Assembly: GCF_012272825.1 (NCBI RefSeq)
Contig: NZ_JAAWWS010000131.1
Location: 141,879-205,878 of the forward strand
Reading direction: 5' to 3'
Length of the DNA: 64,000 bases
Source of the DNA: Wenzhouxiangella sp. XN79A
GTDB taxonomy: Bacteria > Pseudomonadota > Gammaproteobacteria > Xanthomonadales > Wenzhouxiangellaceae
Position numbers and translations under genes: made by a program. The notes under the pieces were generated by a model. The model did no database searches. It was not told the DNA's origin and saw only the letters and a list, made by a program, of their open reading frames with translations. This document shows, one piece after another, positions 1-9,087 of the stretch. The first letter of the stretch is position 1, and every line of letters begins with the position of its first letter.

Positions 1-215
1 CGGCCGTCACCGACCGTCAGCTCGAGGATCGAGGCGTGGAAGGCCTCTTCGTCGGCGGCGTGCAGGATGAAGTCATGTTCCAGCGTCAGCGCGACCGGAT
101 CCCGGCCGGCGCCGTACAGCACGGCCGGCACCTTGTTCGCGTGACGCAGGCGGCGGCTCGCACCTTTCCCCACATCCTCGCGGACTTCGGCCGGCACCTT
201 GTAGATCTTGCTCAT
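1..215 (-). CDS. rplY: 50S ribosomal protein L25 (partial, N-terminal part)
   Basis: This is the first 71 codons of an L25/Ctc-family protein that binds 5S rRNA in the large ribosomal subunit; the rest lies beyond the left edge. The protein opens MSKIYKVPAEVRED and continues with the basic GKGASRRLR stretch and the VPAVLYG motif that mark the family. The ATG at 215 is the only sensible start; the Shine-Dalgarno is weak. A perfect TATAAT lies 70 bases upstream. In many gammaproteobacteria rplY sits between prs and pth, but here prs is about 43 kb away and radA is the upstream neighbour. Family identity is firm; whether it carries the longer CTC-type C-terminal domain cannot be seen. Confidence 0.9.
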   Translation of the reverse strand, partial: MSKIYKVPAEVREDVGKGASRRLRHANKVPAVLYGAGRDPVALTLEHDFILHAADEEAFHASILELTVGDG

Positions 216-284
216 GGAGATGCCCTTTTCGAATTGGATTGAATGCACCGGACGCCCGCGACCAGGCCTCCGGACCAGCCGCCC

Positions 285-313
285 ATTATAGACCGGGAAG
301 CGGGGCGAGCGAA
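285..313 (-). promoter_or_regulatory. Predicted sigma-70 promoter of rplY
   Basis: On the minus strand a perfect TATAAT (290-285) is preceded by TTCGCT (313-308) with a 17-base spacer. The -10 is ideal and the -35 matches the consensus at three of six positions. The start of transcription would fall near 278, giving a leader of about 60 bases before the rplY ATG at 215. Confidence 0.5.
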
Positions 314-359
314 AGCCCATCAACGGCCGGCTCAGTGAACAGGGGCCATCGAAAACGTA

Positions 360-399
360 CCGCGGATGAATGCAGATGAACGCAGATGCAGATCCGCGG
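360..399. repeat. Short palindromic intergenic repeat with GATGAAYGCA units
   Basis: Perfect 8-base arms CCGCGGAT (360-367) and ATCCGCGG (392-399) enclose two tandem GATGAAYGCA units. Related words (CGCGGATGAAC) recur at about 10536 and 63169, so this looks like a dispersed repeat family rather than gene sequence. Confidence 0.55.
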
Positions 400-695
400 G
401 AGCCGGGCCATCTCGATCGGCCCCGCCGCCGGCTGACGTGATCACTTTCCGGAGCCTCCTGAGGAACAGGCGTGCTCCAGCGGTTCACGAATCGCTCGAG
501 GGTTCTGCAGTGCGGACTTCGAGGCCCTGGGCGCCATGCCGGCTACTCCCCCCGGTCGACGAACCGGGATGCAGTTCCAATCCGCCTTCATCTGCGGCGT
601 TCTGTCTCCTGGAAAGGACGCTGCCATTCCCTGCGAGACAGGCCTTGCAGCCAAACGCGCTCCGACTCGCTATCCGTTACACGACGAGTGGCGGG

Positions 696-2069
696 CTAGG
701 ACTCCGCCTCGCGTGCGGCCGCCAGGGCGTCGGCCAGGCGCTTGCAGCCGCGCAGATCCAGCTTCGCCTTGACGCCCTTGACGTTGCCGGCCGGGACCAG
801 CGCGGTGCGGAAGCCCTGCTGGGCGGCTTCGCGCAGGCGCTCCTCGCCGTTGTAGACCGGCCGCAGCTCGCCCGACAGTCCGACTTCGCCGAACGCGACC
901 AGGCCGCGCGGCGGCGGCTTCTCGCGCAGTGAGGATTGCAAGGCCAGGGCCACGGCCAGGTCGGATGCGGTTTCGCCGACGCGGATGCCGCCGGTGACGT
1001 TGACGAACACGTCCTGGTCACCGACCTGGATGCCGCAATGACGGTGCATGACGGCGAGCAGCATCGCCAGCCGGCCGGCATCGATCCCGACCGCGACGCG
1101 ACGCGGCTGCGACAGGCTGCTGGGTGCGACCAGCGCCTGGACTTCGACCAGCATCGGCCGGGTGCCCTCGCGGGTGACCAGCACGCAGGAGCCGGCAGCC
1201 GGCTCGCTGTCCTCGGACAAGAAGATCGCCGAGGGGTTGGACACGGCGCGCAGGCCGCCGTCGGTCATCGCGAACACGCCGAGCTCGTTGGCTGCGCCGA
1301 AGCGGTTCTTGACCGAGCGGATCAAACGGAAGCGGCTGCCGGAATCGGACTCGAAGTACAGCACGCCGTCGACCATGTGTTCGAGCACCCGCGGTCCGGC
1401 CAGCGCGCCTTCCTTGGTCACGTGGCCGACCAGCACCACGCTGCAGCCGGTCTGCTTGGCGAACTGGACCAGCCGCGACGCGCATTCGCGGACCTGGGCC
1501 ACCGCACCGGGCGCAGACTGGAGCGCGTCGCTCCACAGCGTCTGGATCGAATCGACGACCAGGAAGCGCGGCCGGTTGGCCGCGGCAGTGGCCAGGATGG
1601 TTTCCAGCCGGGTCTCGGTCAGGCATTCCAGCCGCTCCGGGTCCAGGCCCAGCCGGCGCGCCCGCATCGCGACCTGGGCGGCCGATTCCTCGCCGGTCAC
1701 GTACAGCGACTTCAGCCGTTCGGCCACCGCGGCCTGGGCCTGCAGCAGCAGCGTCGACTTGCCGATGCCGGGGTCTCCGCCGATCAGGGTCACCGACCCC
1801 GGCACCAGTCCGCCGCCGAGAACGCGATCGAGCTCGCTCAGCCCGGACGAGAAGCGCGGGGTGTCCTCGGCCTTGACCGCGCCGAGCGTGACGACCTCGG
1901 CCGAGGCCTCGCCGGTCCAGCTGCGGGTGCGCTGACGCGGTCCGCCGGTGTCGGCCGGGACGCTTTCCTCGAGGCTGTTCCAGGCGCCGCAGTCCGGGCA
2001 CTGTCCGGACCACTTGGGCTGGCTGGCGCCGCATTCGCCGCAGACGTACAGGGTCTTGGTCTTCGCCAT
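696..2069 (-). CDS. radA: DNA repair protein RadA
   Basis: RadA is a RecA-like, DnaB-type helicase that drives branch migration during recombinational repair. The 457-residue product has the three expected parts: an N-terminal C4 zinc finger (Cys10, 13, 24, 27 in CGECG and CPDC), a RecA core with Walker A GGDPGIGKST and the RadA-specific KNRFG motif, and a C-terminal Lon-protease-like domain. Length is normal for the family (about 455). The ATG at 2069 is chosen because the protein then opens with the canonical MAKTKTLYVCGECG; the frame stays open upstream but that part overlaps pspF. It is divergent from pspF. Confidence 0.96.
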   Translation of the reverse strand: MAKTKTLYVCGECGASQPKWSGQCPDCGAWNSLEESVPADTGGPRQRTRSWTGEASAEVVTLGAVKAEDTPRFSSGLSELDRVLGGGLVPGSVTLIGGDPGIGKSTLLLQAQAAVAERLKSLYVTGEESAAQVAMRARRLGLDPERLECLTETRLETILATAAANRPRFLVVDSIQTLWSDALQSAPGAVAQVRECASRLVQFAKQTGCSVVLVGHVTKEGALAGPRVLEHMVDGVLYFESDSGSRFRLIRSVKNRFGAANELGVFAMTDGGLRAVSNPSAIFLSEDSEPAAGSCVLVTREGTRPMLVEVQALVAPSSLSQPRRVAVGIDAGRLAMLLAVMHRHCGIQVGDQDVFVNVTGGIRVGETASDLAVALALQSSLREKPPPRGLVAFGEVGLSGELRPVYNGEERLREAAQQGFRTALVPAGNVKGVKAKLDLRGCKRLADALAAAREAES

Positions 2070-2154
2070 GACGCTATTCTCGCAGAAGCGGCCGCGGGGA
2101 ACCGGCCCGGGCCGCCGTACAATGACTGCGATCCTTGATGCGGAGCGCCCCGGC

Positions 2155-3132
2155 GTGCAGCGCGAAGAGCAACCCCTGATCGGCGAGTCCGGCGCCTTCC
2201 TGTCGGTGCTGGAGCGCGCCTCGAAGGCGGCCCGTCTCGACCGCCCGCTGCTGATCGTCGGCGAGCGCGGCACCGGCAAGGAACTGATCGCCGAGCGGGT
2301 CCATTTCCTGTCGCCGCGCTGGGACCAGCCGCTGGTCAAGCTCAACTGCGCGGCGATCAGCCCCGCCCTGCTCGAATCGGAATTGTTCGGCCACGAGGCC
2401 GGCGCCTTCACCGACGCGGCCCGGACCCGGATCGGCCGCTTCGAACAGGCCGACGGCGGCACCCTGGTGCTCGACGAACTGGCCACCACGGCCCCGGCCG
2501 TGCAGGAAAAGATCCTGCGCATCATCGAGTACGGCGAGTTCGAGCGACTCGGCAGTTCACAGACCAGGCAGATCGACGTTCGCGTGATCGGCGCCACCAA
2601 CGAGGACCTGCCGGCGCTGGCCCGGGCCGGCCGCTTCCGCGCCGACCTGCTGGACCGGCTGTCGTTCGACGTGATCACGCTGCCACCGCTGCGCGAACGC
2701 GCCGACGACATCGTGCCGCTGGCCGAGCACTTCGCGATCCGGATGAGCCGCGAACTCGGCCGGGCGCTGTTCGCCGGGTTCACCGCCACCGCCGTCGAAC
2801 AGCTGCTGCACTGGCCCTGGCCGGGCAACGTGCGCGAATTGAAGAACGTGATCGAACGCGCGGTGTATCGACTGGAGTCGGCCGACCAGCGGATCGACGC
2901 GCTGCAGTTCGACCCGTTCGAATCGCCGTGGCGGCCGGCCTTCGTCGATCCGAACGCCACCCCGACGCGGCCGCCCGAGGACCTCAAGGCCTGGCTGGCC
3001 GAACAGGAACAGCGCTGGATCGAACAGGCGCTGTCCGAATGCGGCCACCACCAGAAGCGCACGGCCGCGCGGCTGGGGCTGAGCTACGATCAGCTGCGCG
3101 CGGCGCTGCGCAAGTACGGGATTTCGCGGTAG
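2155..3132 (+). CDS. pspF: PspF-like sigma-54 enhancer-binding activator
   Basis: A stand-alone AAA+ activator resembling phage-shock regulator PspF: no receiver domain, Walker A GERGTGKE (residues 36-43), an AAA+ core with LRERADDI, and a C-terminal Fis-type helix-turn-helix (KRTAARLGLSYDQLRAAL). The GTG at 2155 is preferred because GGAG lies nine bases upstream and the product then has 325 residues, like E. coli PspF. An ATG at 2122 is possible but overlaps a TACAAT -10-like hexamer (2118-2123). The sigma-54-contacting loop reads GAFTDA (residues 83-88) instead of GAFTGA. No pspA/B/C genes are nearby. The 3' end overlaps alr by 43 bases. Confidence 0.88.
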   Translation: MQREEQPLIGESGAFLSVLERASKAARLDRPLLIVGERGTGKELIAERVHFLSPRWDQPLVKLNCAAISPALLESELFGHEAGAFTDAARTRIGRFEQADGGTLVLDELATTAPAVQEKILRIIEYGEFERLGSSQTRQIDVRVIGATNEDLPALARAGRFRADLLDRLSFDVITLPPLRERADDIVPLAEHFAIRMSRELGRALFAGFTATAVEQLLHWPWPGNVRELKNVIERAVYRLESADQRIDALQFDPFESPWRPAFVDPNATPTRPPEDLKAWLAEQEQRWIEQALSECGHHQKRTAARLGLSYDQLRAALRKYGISR

Positions 3133-4190
3133 CGGACCCGGCGCGTGACGCGGCAGACCAGCTCGTACGGGATGGTTCCGGCGGCGCGCGCAATTTCTTC
3201 GACCGGAAGCCCCCGGCCCCACAGCACCACCGGGTCGCCGACGGCGGCATCCGGCTGACCGGCGAGGTCGACCGTGGCCATATCCATCGAGACCCGGCCG
3301 GCCAGCGCCTGGCGCCGCCCGTTGACCAGCACCGGCGTGCCGTCCGGCAGGTTGCGCGGATAGCCGTCGCCGTAGCCGATCGCGGCCACGCCGATCCGCA
3401 CGTCGCGCGCGGCGCGGTAGCGCGCGCCGTAGCCGACCGCGTCGCCGGCCGGCACGTCGCGTACCGAGATCAGCCGGGATTCCAGCGTCATGACCGGATC
3501 GAGGCCGAGCTCGGGACCGTCGCGATCGGCCAGCGGCGAGACCCCGTAGGGCAGCAACCCGGCCCGGACCCAGTCGCGACGTGCACCGGGGCGGGTCAGC
3601 AGCGCGGCGCTGTTGGCCACGCAATGCGGGCCGTCCAGGCCGGCCACGGCGGCGTCGAAGGCCGCCAGCTGGTGGTCGGTCATCGCGCCCTCGGGGTCAT
3701 CGGCGCAGGCGAAGTGGGTCATCAGCACGACCGTCTCCACGCCGGGCAGCGCGTGCAGGCGGCGATAGGCCGCCTCGGCCGCCTCCAGCGCGAAACCCAG
3801 TCGGTGCATGCCGCTGTCGAGCTTCAGCCAGACCCGCGGCCCGGGCGAGCCGCCGGCGGCTTCGATCCAGTGCAGTTGCTCCGGCGAATGCACGACCATT
3901 TCCAGCGCCAGCGCGTCGACCACCGGCAGCTCTTCGGCCGCCATCACGCCCTCGAGCAGCAATACCGGGGTGCGCGGATCCAGCGCACGGATCGCACGGG
4001 CCTCGTCGAGCGTGGCCACCGCCAGCAGGTCGGCCTCGACCAGCGCCGGCAGGCAACGCTCCAGTCCGTGGCCGTAGGCATCGGCCTTGACCACGGCCAT
4101 CACCCGCGCCTCGCCGGCCCAGCCCCGCACCCGATCGAGGTTGCGGGCCAGCGCTGCAACATCGATGACGGCTTCGGTACCTCGCGCCAT
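3090..4190 (-). CDS. alr: Alanine racemase
   Basis: A PLP-dependent fold-type III enzyme that interconverts L- and D-alanine for peptidoglycan. The PLP lysine is Lys35 in VVKADAYGHG; the second catalytic base is the tyrosine of VGYGARY (about residue 254); the C-terminal beta domain contains RVSMDM and a GDPVVLWG stretch. At 366 residues it has full family length. It lies 48 bases downstream of cysNC and may be read from the same transcript, which is an uncommon pairing. Its 3' end overlaps the convergent pspF by 43 bases. Confidence 0.95.
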   Translation of the reverse strand: MARGTEAVIDVAALARNLDRVRGWAGEARVMAVVKADAYGHGLERCLPALVEADLLAVATLDEARAIRALDPRTPVLLLEGVMAAEELPVVDALALEMVVHSPEQLHWIEAAGGSPGPRVWLKLDSGMHRLGFALEAAEAAYRRLHALPGVETVVLMTHFACADDPEGAMTDHQLAAFDAAVAGLDGPHCVANSAALLTRPGARRDWVRAGLLPYGVSPLADRDGPELGLDPVMTLESRLISVRDVPAGDAVGYGARYRAARDVRIGVAAIGYGDGYPRNLPDGTPVLVNGRRQALAGRVSMDMATVDLAGQPDAAVGDPVVLWGRGLPVEEIARAAGTIPYELVCRVTRRVRYREIPYLRSAARS

Positions 4191-4238
4191 GAACTCGCGC
4201 TCCAGGGAAAGAAGGGAATCGGCCGACCGCGGCGGGCT

Positions 4239-6143
4239 TCAGCCGATCAGGATGCCGCGACGTTTCAGGTAGGCCAGCAGCTCTTCGACGCACTCGTCGA
4301 CGCTGAGTTCAGCGGTATCGACCACGATTTCGGGCTCTTCCGGGGCTTCGTACGGTGAATCGATGCCGGTGAAGTTGCGGATCACGCCGGCCCGCGCCTT
4401 GGCATACAGGCCCTTGGGGTCACGCGATTCGCAGACCTCCAGCGGCGCGTCGACGTGGATCTCGATGAACTCGCCGTCTTCCATCAGCTCGCGGACCAGC
4501 GCACGATCGGCCCGGAACGGCGAAATGAACGCCGACAGCACGACCAGGCCGGCGTCGGCCATCAGCCGGGCGACTTCGCCGATCCGCCGGATGTTCTCGA
4601 CCCGGTCCTCGTCGGTGAAGCCCAGGTCGCGATTGAGCCCGTGGCGGACGTTGTCGCCGTCGAGCAGATAACTGTGGTGCCCGCGCTGGAACAGCGCCTG
4701 CTCCAGCGCGTTGGCCACGGTCGATTTGCCGGCGCCGGACAGCCCGGTGAACCACAGCACGGCCGGCCGCTGCGCCTTCTGGGCCGCGCGCGAGCGCTTG
4801 TCGACGCTCTGGCGGTGCCAGGTCACGTTCTCGGACTTGTCGGTCAGCGCGTCGGTGACCGGACGGACGATCATCCCGGCGCCGACGGTCAGGTTGCTGA
4901 CCCGGTCGACCAGGATGAACGCACCGCTGCCGGGCTGTGAGTGGTAGGCGTCGAAGGCCAGCGCGCGGCCGGTGCGGATGCGGCAATGACCGATCTCGTT
5001 GAGCGCGAGCTGCTCGGCCGGCTGGTGTTCGAGGGTATTGACGTCGATGCGGTGATGGATGGCCTCCGGCGTTGCCGGCAGCTCGGTGGCGGCCAGCTTC
5101 ATGTCGTACTGCCGGCCCGGCAGCATCGGCCGGTCGTGCATCCAGACCACCCGCGCGTCGAAGCAATCGCCGACGCGCGGCAGCTGCTCGGCGTGGACCA
5201 GCATGTCGCCGCGAGAGACGTCGATCTCGTCGGCCAGGGTCAGGGTCAGCGACTGTCCGGCCACGCCCCGATCGACGGCACGCCCGTGCAACAGCACCTC
5301 GGCCACCTCGCTGCGCCGGCCCGATGGCAGGACCACGACCGGATCGCCGGGCGCCACGCATCCGCCGGCCAGCTGGCCGCAGAAGCCGCGGAAATCGGAT
5401 CGGCTGCGGTTGACGTACTGGACCGGGAATCGCATCGGCCGCCGCGAATCGTCACCGCCGCCGGCCGGCACGGACTCCAGCCACTCGAGCACGCTCGGAC
5501 CGTCGTACCAGGTCATCGACTCCGACGGCCGGGTCACGTTGGCGCCGGTCAGCGCGCTGACCGGCACGCAGCGGTAGTGCGCGATGCCGAGCTGGCGCGC
5601 GAAGTCCTCGTAGTCGCGTTCGATCGCCTCGAAGGTGGCGCGATCGTGGTCGACGGCGTCCATCTTGTTGACCGCGACGAGCACCTGCTCGATGCCGAGC
5701 AGGTGGACCAGGTAGCTGTGTCGACGCGTCTGGACCTGCATGCCGCGGGTGGCGTCGACCAGCACCACCGCCGCGCGCGCAGTCGAGGCCCCGGTCACCA
5801 TGTTGCGGGTGTACTGCTCGTGGCCGGGGGTGTCGGCGATGATGAACTTGCGCGACTCGGTGGTGAAATAGCGGTAGGCGACGTCGATCGTGATGCCCTG
5901 CTCACGCTCGGCCTGGAGGCCGTCGACCAGCAGCGCCAGGTCCGGCGCATCACCGGTCGTGCCGTACTTGCGCGAGTCGCGTTCGACGGCGGCCAGCTGG
6001 TCCTCGAACACCTGCTGGGTATCGAACAGCAGCCGACCGATCAGCGTCGACTTGCCGTCGTCGACCGAGCCGCAGGTGATGAAGCGCAGCAGGTCCTTGC
6101 CGCGGTGCTGCTCGAGGTAGGCGTGGATGTCGAACTCGGTCAT
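4239..6143 (-). CDS. cysNC: Bifunctional sulfate adenylyltransferase subunit 1 / APS kinase (CysN-CysC fusion)
   Basis: Makes APS with CysD and then phosphorylates it to PAPS. The N-terminal two thirds form an EF-Tu-like GTPase: G1 GSVDDGKST (26-34), DTPGHEQ (104-110) and NKMD (159-162). From about residue 450 an APS kinase follows with P-loop GLSGAGKST (467-475) and the [10 protein letters not shown] substrate motif. The 634-residue length matches NodQ/RaxQ-type fusions. The ATG at 6143 follows the cysD stop by one base, so the two are translationally coupled. The fused kinase favours PAPS output, used either for assimilation or for sulfotransferases; no cysH/I/J is in the window. Confidence 0.95.
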   Translation of the reverse strand: MTEFDIHAYLEQHRGKDLLRFITCGSVDDGKSTLIGRLLFDTQQVFEDQLAAVERDSRKYGTTGDAPDLALLVDGLQAEREQGITIDVAYRYFTTESRKFIIADTPGHEQYTRNMVTGASTARAAVVLVDATRGMQVQTRRHSYLVHLLGIEQVLVAVNKMDAVDHDRATFEAIERDYEDFARQLGIAHYRCVPVSALTGANVTRPSESMTWYDGPSVLEWLESVPAGGGDDSRRPMRFPVQYVNRSRSDFRGFCGQLAGGCVAPGDPVVVLPSGRRSEVAEVLLHGRAVDRGVAGQSLTLTLADEIDVSRGDMLVHAEQLPRVGDCFDARVVWMHDRPMLPGRQYDMKLAATELPATPEAIHHRIDVNTLEHQPAEQLALNEIGHCRIRTGRALAFDAYHSQPGSGAFILVDRVSNLTVGAGMIVRPVTDALTDKSENVTWHRQSVDKRSRAAQKAQRPAVLWFTGLSGAGKSTVANALEQALFQRGHHSYLLDGDNVRHGLNRDLGFTDEDRVENIRRIGEVARLMADAGLVVLSAFISPFRADRALVRELMEDGEFIEIHVDAPLEVCESRDPKGLYAKARAGVIRNFTGIDSPYEAPEEPEIVVDTAELSVDECVEELLAYLKRRGILIG

Positions 6144-6144
6144 G

Positions 6145-7062
6145 TCAGAAGTATCCCTGCTGCTTCTTCTGTTCCATCGACGAGGCGGCGTCGTGGTCGA
6201 TCGCGCGGCCCTGACGCTCGGAGGAGCGTGCGACCAGCATCTCGTGGATGATGTCCGGCAGCGTGGCGGCCTCGGAGCGGATCGCGCCGGTCAGCGGGTA
6301 GCAACCCAGTGTGCGGAAGCGCACGCGTTCCATCCGCGGCGTTTCCCCCGGCTCCAGCGGCAGCCGGTCGTCGTCGACGACGATCAGCATGCCGTTGCGA
6401 TCGACGACCGGGCGCTCGTCGGCGAAATACAGCGACGGCACCGGGATGTTCTCGAGGTGGATGTACTGCCAGACGTCGAGCTCGGTCCAGTTCGACAGCG
6501 GGAACACCCGGATGCTCTCGCCGTCGGCGACCCGGCCGTTGTACAGGTTCCAGAGTTCCGGCCGCTGGTTCTTCGGATCCCAGCGGTGATGCCGATCGCG
6601 GAACGAGAACACCCGCTCCTTGGCCCGCGACCGCTCCTCGTCGCGCCGCGCGCCGCCGAATGCCGCGTCGACCCGGTACCTGGTCAAGGCCTGTTTGAGC
6701 GCCTGGGTCTTCAGCACGTCGGTATGGACACCCGGGCTGTGGTCGATCGGGTTGATGCCCTGCTCCAGCCCCTCGACGTTGCGGTGCGTGATCAGTTCGA
6801 TGTCGTCTTCGGCCGCGACCCGGTCGCGGAACGCGTAGACCTCCTGGAACTTCCAGGTCGTATCGATGTTGAGCAGCGAAAACGGCAGCCGGCCCGGCGC
6901 GAAGGCCTTGCGCGCCAGGTGCAGCATGACCGCAGAGTCCTTGCCGATCGAGTACAGCATGACCGGGCGCTGGGCCGTGGCCGCGACCTCGCGGATGATG
7001 TGGACGGACTCCGCTTCCAGTGCCTCGAGATGGGTCAGCCGGCAATCGGCATCGGTGCTCAT
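6145..7062 (-). CDS. cysD: Sulfate adenylyltransferase subunit 2
   Basis: CysD is the catalytic ATP-sulfurylase subunit, partnered by the CysN GTPase that follows directly. The 305-residue product has the PP-loop [12 protein letters not shown], the family motifs GGARRDEE and [12 protein letters not shown], and the usual C-terminal end KKQQGYF. The ATG at 7062 overlaps the galU stop (ATGA), so galU, cysD and cysNC form one tightly coupled operon. The frame is open further upstream, but the coupling and the family N-terminus fix the start. Confidence 0.95.
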   Translation of the reverse strand: MSTDADCRLTHLEALEAESVHIIREVAATAQRPVMLYSIGKDSAVMLHLARKAFAPGRLPFSLLNIDTTWKFQEVYAFRDRVAAEDDIELITHRNVEGLEQGINPIDHSPGVHTDVLKTQALKQALTRYRVDAAFGGARRDEERSRAKERVFSFRDRHHRWDPKNQRPELWNLYNGRVADGESIRVFPLSNWTELDVWQYIHLENIPVPSLYFADERPVVDRNGMLIVVDDDRLPLEPGETPRMERVRFRTLGCYPLTGAIRSEAATLPDIIHEMLVARSSERQGRAIDHDAASSMEQKKQQGYF

Positions 7063-7946
7063 GCGCTCACCTCGCGATCGCGCAGGAAGGCGGCAAAGTC
7101 CGCGCCCAGCTCGGGGTGGTTCAGCGCATAGTCGACGGTGGCCCGGAGGTAGCCGAGCTTGCTGCCGCAGTCGTAATGAGTGCCCTCGAACTCGAGGCAG
7201 TCCACGCCCTGCTCGTCGATCAGCGAGGCGATCGCGTCGGTCAGCTGGATCTCGCCGCGATGATCCGGCGCGGTGGTTTCGAGCAGCTGGAAGATCCGCG
7301 GGGTAAGGATGTAGCGACCGACCACGGCCAGGTTCGAGGGCGCGTCCTCGGGTGCCGGCTTCTCGACGATGCCGCGCACCGAATGGAACCGTTCGCCGGA
7401 CTCGGCCTCGATATCGACCACGCCGTAGTGCTGGGTGCGCGACGGCTCGACCGCCTCGACGCTGATCACCGAGCGGCCGGTGGCCGCGTAGCGTTCGGCC
7501 AGCTGCATCATCACCGGTCGGTCGCCGGCCTCGATCAGGTCGTCGGCCAGGATCACCCCGAACGGCTTGTCGCCGACCAGCGGCCGCGCGCACAGCACCG
7601 CGTGGCCGAGGCCGAGCGCTTCGCGCTGGCGTACGTAGACGCAGTGGATGCCCTCCGGCAGCACGCCGCGCACGGTATCGAGCAGGTCCTGCTTGCCGCG
7701 CTGGGCCAGCTCGGTTTCGAGCTCGTAGGCCATGTCGAAATGGTCCTCCAGCGCGCGCTTGGTGCGGCCGGTGACGAACACCAGGGTCCGGGCCCCGGCC
7801 GCGATCGCTTCTTCCACTGCGTACTGGATCAGCGGCTTGTCGACGATCGGGAGCATTTCCTTCGGGCTGGCCTTGGTCGCCGGCAGGAACCGGGTGCCGA
7901 GACCGGCCACGGGAAAGACCACCGTTTCGATGGCGCTGCGGGTCAT
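7059..7946 (-). CDS. galU: UTP--glucose-1-phosphate uridylyltransferase
   Basis: Forms UDP-glucose, precursor of lipopolysaccharide, exopolysaccharide and osmoprotectant sugars. The 295-residue protein has the nucleotidyltransferase signature [19 protein letters not shown] near the N-terminus, the GLGHAVLCA segment and a VEKP motif. It is the first gene of the galU-cysD-cysNC(-alr) operon; the overlap with cysD is four bases. Pairing a sugar-nucleotide enzyme with sulfate activation in one operon suggests co-supply of precursors for a sulfated or sulfonated glycan, which is inference. Confidence 0.95.
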   Translation of the reverse strand: MTRSAIETVVFPVAGLGTRFLPATKASPKEMLPIVDKPLIQYAVEEAIAAGARTLVFVTGRTKRALEDHFDMAYELETELAQRGKQDLLDTVRGVLPEGIHCVYVRQREALGLGHAVLCARPLVGDKPFGVILADDLIEAGDRPVMMQLAERYAATGRSVISVEAVEPSRTQHYGVVDIEAESGERFHSVRGIVEKPAPEDAPSNLAVVGRYILTPRIFQLLETTAPDHRGEIQLTDAIASLIDEQGVDCLEFEGTHYDCGSKLGYLRATVDYALNHPELGADFAAFLRDREVSA

Positions 7947-7979
7947 GGAGCTTGTCCTCGAGACGCGTGACTGCGAGGT

Positions 7980-8009
7980 ATTCTACCCGGCCCGATTTCG
8001 GCCTGTCCG
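7980..8009 (-). promoter_or_regulatory. Predicted promoter of the galU-cysDNC operon
   Basis: On the minus strand TAGAAT (7985-7980) is preceded by CGGACA (8009-8004) with an 18-base spacer, giving five and four matches to the -10 and -35 consensus. Transcription would start near 7973, about 27 bases before the galU ATG at 7946. Confidence 0.4.
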
Positions 8010-8159
8010 GGCCCGGCCGGCGCCGTCATGAAATCGTCATGCCCGTGGCCACCGCGCTTCGTTGGTAACGACTCGGGGCTTCACATCGAAGGCACATCGA
8101 CCGCCCGTGCGCCGCGGCCGGGTACAGTGAACGATCAACGAGACCGGAGGCCGACTGCC

Positions 8160-9074
8160 ATGGCGTTCCTGATCATCGCGCCGGGTCGCGACACCCGCGC
8201 GCTGGAAGCCGAACTGAGACGGCTCGAGCCGGGGCTGGACCTGCGCGTCTGGCCGCAGCTGGGCGACGCCGCTGCGATCCGCTTCGCGCTGGCCTGGAAT
8301 GCGCCGGCCGGCGTGTTCGGCGACCTGCCGGCGCTCTGCACGGTGGCCTCGCTCGGCGCCGGTGTCGATGCCCTGGTCGACCGCCCGGACCTGCCGGAGA
8401 CCGTTCCGGTGACCCGGCTGGCCGGTCCGCGACTGGCCGCCGACCTGGCCGCCTACCTGGTCGCGATGACGGTGGACTGGTGGAAACGGCTCGACGAACA
8501 GCGCCACGACCGCAGCTGGCGGCCGCGGCCGCCCCGGCCGGCACCGCGGATCGGGCTGCTGGGCCTGGGCCGGATGGGCCGGCGCGCCGCCCAGGCGTTC
8601 CGGTCGCTGGACCTCGAGGTGGCCGGCTGGAACCGCTCCGGCCGGGCCGACGACGGCCTACCGGTCGAGTGCGGCGACGACGGACTCGTTCGACTGGCCG
8701 GGCGCTCGGACGTGCTGATCAACCTGCTGCCGCTGACCGCCGCCACGCGCGGGATCATCGATGCCCGACTGCTGGCCGCGCTGCCCGCCGACAGCCTGCT
8801 GATCAACGTCGGTCGCGGTGCTCACGTGATCGAACACGACCTGCTGGCCGCGCTCGATGCCGGCCGACCCGGGCGCGCGGTGCTGGACGTGTTCGAGACC
8901 GAGCCGCTGCCGGACGATCACCCGTTCCGGCGCCATCCCGACGTGGTGGTCACGCCGCACGTCGCCGCGCTGACCGATCCGCGCGAGGCGGCCGAGCTGG
9001 CGCTGGCCCAGTGGCGCTGCGTCGAGCGCGGCGCGCCGCCCCCGGACGCGGTCGACCGCGTCCGGGGGTACTGA
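8160..9074 (+). CDS. ghrA: Glyoxylate/hydroxypyruvate reductase A-like 2-hydroxyacid dehydrogenase
   Basis: An NAD(P)H-dependent D-2-hydroxyacid dehydrogenase of the GhrA group, predicted to reduce glyoxylate or hydroxypyruvate. The 304-residue protein has the Rossmann motif LGLGRMGRRA, the catalytic Arg of NVGRGAHVIE, a Glu in the DVFETEPLP segment and the catalytic His in VTPHVAA. The ATG at 8160 is chosen for a GGAGG about nine bases upstream; an upstream in-frame ATG at 8028 has neither RBS nor family similarity. It stands alone, divergent from galU. Substrate choice within the family cannot be settled from sequence. Confidence 0.85.
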   Translation: MAFLIIAPGRDTRALEAELRRLEPGLDLRVWPQLGDAAAIRFALAWNAPAGVFGDLPALCTVASLGAGVDALVDRPDLPETVPVTRLAGPRLAADLAAYLVAMTVDWWKRLDEQRHDRSWRPRPPRPAPRIGLLGLGRMGRRAAQAFRSLDLEVAGWNRSGRADDGLPVECGDDGLVRLAGRSDVLINLLPLTAATRGIIDARLLAALPADSLLINVGRGAHVIEHDLLAALDAGRPGRAVLDVFETEPLPDDHPFRRHPDVVVTPHVAALTDPREAAELALAQWRCVERGAPPPDAVDRVRGY

Positions 9075-9087
9075 ACGGTCCGCGGCC

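Larger units (their letters stand above)
216..695. other. 480-base intergenic region between radA and rplY
   Basis: No convincing gene. It holds the rplY promoter near 285-313 and a short palindromic repeat at 360-399. Open frames here are short, overlap one another on both strands and lack ribosome-binding sites. A GCAGATGAAGGCGG segment near 583-596 is an inverted, degenerate relative of the 360-399 repeat words, so part of the region may be decayed repeat DNA. Confidence 0.5.

Noticed and set aside
366..932. Open frame entering radA antisense from the intergenic region
   Set aside because: Low-complexity Arg/Pro/Ala content and overlap with radA on the opposite strand.
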